Shown piece after piece: positions 61,366-64,000 of a stretch of 64,000 nucleotides of DNA. Position numbers and translations under genes: made by a program. Position 1 is the stretch's first letter. Each line of letters opens with the position of its first letter. The notes below the pieces were generated by a model that saw only the letters and a program-made list of their open reading frames with translations, did no database searches and was not told the DNA's origin. This DNA comes from an uncultured Phocaeicola sp. (GTDB lineage: Bacteria > Bacteroidota > Bacteroidia > Bacteroidales > Bacteroidaceae): the NCBI GenBank assembly GCA_944319745.1, contig CALUET010000002.1, forward strand, positions 62,001-126,000, given 5' to 3'.

Positions 61366-61692
61366 TTAGTGCGACACCATTTTCAGTCCGATGATGGAGG
61401 CTATCAGGATGGTGATGAAGAAAAGGCGGAGAAAGGATGCCGGCTCATGGAAAAACACGATACCTAATATGACTGTTCCCACTGCACCGATGCCCGTCCA
61501 TACCGGATAGGCCGTGCCGATAGGCAAGGTCTGTACGGCTTTGGCCAGTAAAGTCATGCTGAGCGCAAGACTGACAAGGAATCCGGCACCCCAAAGGTAC
61601 CACTCGGTGCCGGAAACTTCTTTCATCTTCCCCAAACAAAAAGCAAAGCCGGATTCAAAGAGTCCGGCAACAATCAGAATAATCCAGTTCAT
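61366..61692 (-). CDS. sugE: SMR family exporter, SugE/Gdx type
   Basis: A 108-residue, four-helix small multidrug resistance protein. The essential glutamate is E13 in AGLFESGFAF. The segment LPIGTAYPVWTGIGAVGTV matches the SugE/Gdx branch, which exports guanidinium in characterised members, better than EmrE. It may function as a dual-topology dimer. No guanidine riboswitch was recognised upstream. It is a single gene convergent with the metallophosphoesterase. Confidence 0.9.
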   Translation of the reverse strand: MNWIILIVAGLFESGFAFCLGKMKEVSGTEWYLWGAGFLVSLALSMTLLAKAVQTLPIGTAYPVWTGIGAVGTVILGIVFFHEPASFLRLFFITILIASIIGLKMVSH

Positions 61693-61816
61693 ACGGCTTT
61701 CTTGTAGATATGTAAAAATGTTGCGGTAAAGGTATGGATTTTTATTTGCCGCTGCCAGTAGAGGTCGCGTTTTTAAGTTTTTTTAGGTCGGCCGAAAGGA
61801 GGGGAGGGGGAGAAAG

Positions 61817-61874
61817 ACAAGACGTGCAGGAATCTGCTCCACACGCATTCGGAGTGATGTCCTGCACGTCTTGT
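61817..61874 (-). terminator. Terminator of the pyrG-yidC operon
   Basis: A perfect 15-bp inverted repeat, 61860-61874 with 61817-61831, with an inner CTCC/GGAG pair. It starts 20 bases after the yidC stop. On the minus strand it continues into CTTTCTCC, a T-rich but short tail, so strength is uncertain. Confidence 0.7.
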
Positions 61875-61893
61875 TGTAAAGACTTCGGTCTTT

Positions 61894-63753
61894 TTATTGT
61901 TTCTTAAAGCGTTCCATGCGCTCTTTCTGGAGGCGTTCCTGCTCTTTCTGGAGTGCTTCCAGCTTGGCCATCAGTCCGCTTTGCGAGTTCTTGGGTGTCT
62001 CTTTCTTGTTGGCTTCCAGTGTGGCCAGCAACTTTTTCTCATCCGTCATCTTACGCATAGCCCACATGGTGAGAATACCTATCAGGGTAGAGATGAAGTA
62101 ATAGTAGCTCAGTCCTGCGGCATACTCGTTGAAGATGAAGAAGAACATGATGGGCATGATGTACATCATCCACTTCATGGCTGCCACTTGCGGATTGGCT
62201 CCTGTATCCTGCTGTTTCATCACGATAATCTGGTTGATAACCGTCGCTGCACTGAACAGCAGACAGAACAGGCTCAGGTGATTGCCCAGCAGAGGGATGC
62301 TGGTGGACCAGCTGATCAGGTCGTCGTACGACGAAAGGTCGTCCGCCCAAAGGAAGCTCTGCTGGCGAAGCTCTATGGCGTTTGGCACGAAGAAGAACAG
62401 CGCCATAAACACCGGTGTCTGCAAAAGCAGCGGGAGACATCCTCCCATCGGGCTTACGCCGTACTGTTTGTACACCATCATCATTTCCTGTTGCTTCTTC
62501 AGGGCATCTTCCTGCTTGGGATATTTGGCGTTTATCTTGTCGATGTATGGTTTCAGTGCCCGCATTTTGGCCGACGACATGAACGATTTGTAGGTCGTGG
62601 GGAGCACGAGAATCTTTACGATGAGAGTCATCAGCAGGATGACGATACCCATGTTCAGTCCCCAGCCCGACAGCCAGTCGAACAGGTTGATGGTGAACCA
62701 TCGGTTGATCCAGCGTATGATGGGCCATCCCAGATAGACCAGATCTTCCAGTTCCTGGTCTTTGTCTTTAAAGCTCAACTTGTTGCTTGCCAGAAGCGTC
62801 TTGAAATGGTTCGGTCCGAAATAGAACTGGAAGTTGCTCGGAGTGGCGCCCGTTGCGTCGAACTCGGCTTTCATCTCTGCGCGATAGTTCTTCATGTATC
62901 CGCTTCCCTTCTGCTCCAGTTTCGATTCCAGCGTGACGTCTTCAAAACAATTTTCTGCCATGAATACGCAAGAGAAGTATTGGTTTTTAAACGCCACCCA
63001 GTCGAGCACGGCGGGGATGGTTTCTTTTTCGTCCTTCGTCTCGCTCAGGTAGTCGAAGCTCTCTCCGACGGGTTTGTATGTCAGCGACGTGTAGCGTTGC
63101 TCAAACGTGTGGCTTTTCTCCATTTGCCGCGCACGTTGTTTCCAGTCGATGCTGAGGGTTCTTTCCGACGATGAGAAGAAGTTCTGCAGTCCGACGGCCT
63201 GAACGGAGAAATTCACCATGTACGATTCCGGCAGTAGCGTATAGATAAAGTCAATGTGTCCGCCGTTTGAAGCGTTCAAGCGCATGGTCACCGTGCTGTC
63301 GGTGGCATTGACCGTATCGAAGGTCAGCTGGTCGCTGAAGATGTTTTCGTTTTTGCCTTCAAAGCCGATGTTGAACGCGATGTCACGGTTATCGAACAGT
63401 ACGAGCGGTTTTTTCTCCTGGTCGTTGTATTCTTTCAGCACGGCCTTGTAGATTCGTCCGCCCTTGTTGGTCAGCGTCAGCTGCAGTACGTTGTTCTCCA
63501 GGGTGACGAGTTGTTCCTCTTTCTGTCCCGTTTCATAAAAGATGGATGTCGAGTCTAAAGAGGCCGTTACGGCCGTGTTTGTCTCCGGTGCTTTTTTCTG
63601 TTCCTCTATCTGCTTTTCCAGTGCTACTTGTTGAATAGAGTCCTGATAATGCTGTGCGCGTGTGATTTCTTCCTGGCTCGGACGGTTGTAGATTCCGAAG
63701 CCCACGATTACGGCACCTATCAAGGCAAATCCCACTAAGGTATTTTTATCCAT
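61894..63753 (-). CDS. yidC: Membrane protein insertase YidC
   Basis: A 619-residue YidC/Oxa1 insertase of the Gram-negative form. The N-terminal helix (LVGFALIGAVIVGFGIY) precedes a large periplasmic beta-supersandwich domain (about 60-350). The Oxa1 core begins with WLSGWGLNMGIVILLMTLIVK and includes the conserved MGGCLPLLLQTPVFMALFFF. The C-terminal tail is rich in Lys and Arg and coiled-coil-like (KLEALQKEQERLQ), which can contact ribosomes. It follows pyrG by 27 bases on the minus strand, the usual Bacteroidales order. Confidence 0.97.
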   Translation of the reverse strand: MDKNTLVGFALIGAVIVGFGIYNRPSQEEITRAQHYQDSIQQVALEKQIEEQKKAPETNTAVTASLDSTSIFYETGQKEEQLVTLENNVLQLTLTNKGGRIYKAVLKEYNDQEKKPLVLFDNRDIAFNIGFEGKNENIFSDQLTFDTVNATDSTVTMRLNASNGGHIDFIYTLLPESYMVNFSVQAVGLQNFFSSSERTLSIDWKQRARQMEKSHTFEQRYTSLTYKPVGESFDYLSETKDEKETIPAVLDWVAFKNQYFSCVFMAENCFEDVTLESKLEQKGSGYMKNYRAEMKAEFDATGATPSNFQFYFGPNHFKTLLASNKLSFKDKDQELEDLVYLGWPIIRWINRWFTINLFDWLSGWGLNMGIVILLMTLIVKILVLPTTYKSFMSSAKMRALKPYIDKINAKYPKQEDALKKQQEMMMVYKQYGVSPMGGCLPLLLQTPVFMALFFFVPNAIELRQQSFLWADDLSSYDDLISWSTSIPLLGNHLSLFCLLFSAATVINQIIVMKQQDTGANPQVAAMKWMMYIMPIMFFFIFNEYAAGLSYYYFISTLIGILTMWAMRKMTDEKKLLATLEANKKETPKNSQSGLMAKLEALQKEQERLQKERMERFKKQ

Positions 63754-63780
63754 TTTGCTTTATTTTCGGTTAATGTCTGT

Positions 63781-64000
63781 TATTTGTCGATTGCTGCTTT
63801 GATGAAAGACAGGAATAGCGGGTGAGGGTTCAGCACGGTGCTGCTGTATTCCGGATGGAATTGCGTTCCGATGAACCATTTCAGTGTGGGGATTTCCACT
63901 ATTTCCACGAGGTCTGATTCGGGATTGATTCCCACGCATTTCATGCCGGCCTTTTCAAATTCTGCTTTAAAGTGGTTGTTGAACTCGTAGCGGTGGCGGT
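63781..64000 (-). CDS. pyrG: CTP synthase, C-terminal fragment (cut by window edge)
   Basis: Only the last 73 codons are inside the window. The minus-strand frame gives HRYEFNNHF, then LVEIVEIPTLKWFIGTQFHPEYSS and HPLFLSFIKAAIDK-stop, which match the glutaminase domain end of CTP synthase including the catalytic His-Pro-Glu (FHPE). PyrG makes CTP from UTP and glutamine. CTP is also the substrate of RfbF in the polysaccharide operon. Confidence 0.95.

Noticed and set aside
61897-63174. A 425-codon open frame antisense to yidC
   Set aside because: yidC is unambiguous on the other strand, and the antisense translation has biased composition (His, Gln, Arg) with no family features.

Overview
The window is a stretch of Bacteroidales chromosome (phylum Bacteroidota); the genus cannot be fixed from the sequence alone. 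Support comes from the recurring Bacteroidota promoter box TAnnTTTG a few tens of bases before genes, a short lysine-type SerA (TPKKMGAQT), the ftsK-lolA-trxB-M16 and pyrG-yidC gene orders, a capsule locus led by a NusG-like regulator, and phosphate-selective-porin type outer membrane genes. No rRNA, CRISPR array, transposase or integrase was seen.

Layout. 1-2.6 kb: cytochrome bd oxidase cydAB, with cydA cut by the window edge, closed by a terminator. 3.0-7.2 kb: a four-gene operon of a DUF3737 beta-helix protein, a MalY/PatB aminotransferase, an EamA transporter and a DUF418 membrane protein. 7.2-10.1 kb: a large secreted protein of unknown function and a divergent DUF486 membrane protein. 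10.2-14.5 kb (minus): TPR/propeller protein, NfeD, flotillin FloA, nucleoside phosphorylase and free-methionine-sulfoxide reductase in one run. 14.7-15.4 kb: a TtcA-type tRNA thiolase. 15.4-23.4 kb (minus): ftsK, lolA, trxB, an M16 protease and an unknown secreted protein. 23.4-26.0 kb: DUF5063, a DEDD exonuclease and an RlmI-type methyltransferase. 26.4-32.7 kb: GH29 fucosidase, DbpA-like helicase, and serC-serA-DUF1015.

33.2-56.6 kb (all plus) is a capsule or exopolysaccharide operon. It begins with a long leader and an oversized NusG/UpxY-like protein. It then carries three Fe-S FrhB-like proteins (one fused to an acyltransferase), three polysaccharide pyruvyl transferases, a flippase, a Wzy-like polymerase, two Caps_synth glycosyltransferases, three GT2 enzymes, an Alg14/Alg13 pair, a CDP-6-deoxyhexose pathway (RfbF, RfbG, an SDR and a cupin, without RfbH), an SGNH-like protein, and an aldo/keto reductase interrupted at a nine-G tract. 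A three-gene cassette (pyruvyl transferase, Caps_synth transferase, GT2) occurs twice; the first copy and the polymerase lie in AT-rich DNA, which suggests mosaic assembly.

56.9-57.0 kb: tRNA-Glu(CTC) and tRNA-Ser(GCT) behind a near-consensus promoter, then a perfect 30-bp palindromic terminator. 57.4-61.3 kb: a porin, lamin-tail-domain lipoprotein and metallophosphoesterase operon, probably for phosphate or phosphoester capture. 61.4-64 kb (minus): a SugE/Gdx-type SMR exporter, yidC, and the 3' end of pyrG.

The strongest candidate for an undescribed system is the repeated partnering of Fe-S FrhB-like proteins with pyruvyl transferases in the polysaccharide operon. Next are the NusG-like leader protein with about 300 extra residues and the poly-G switch candidate.
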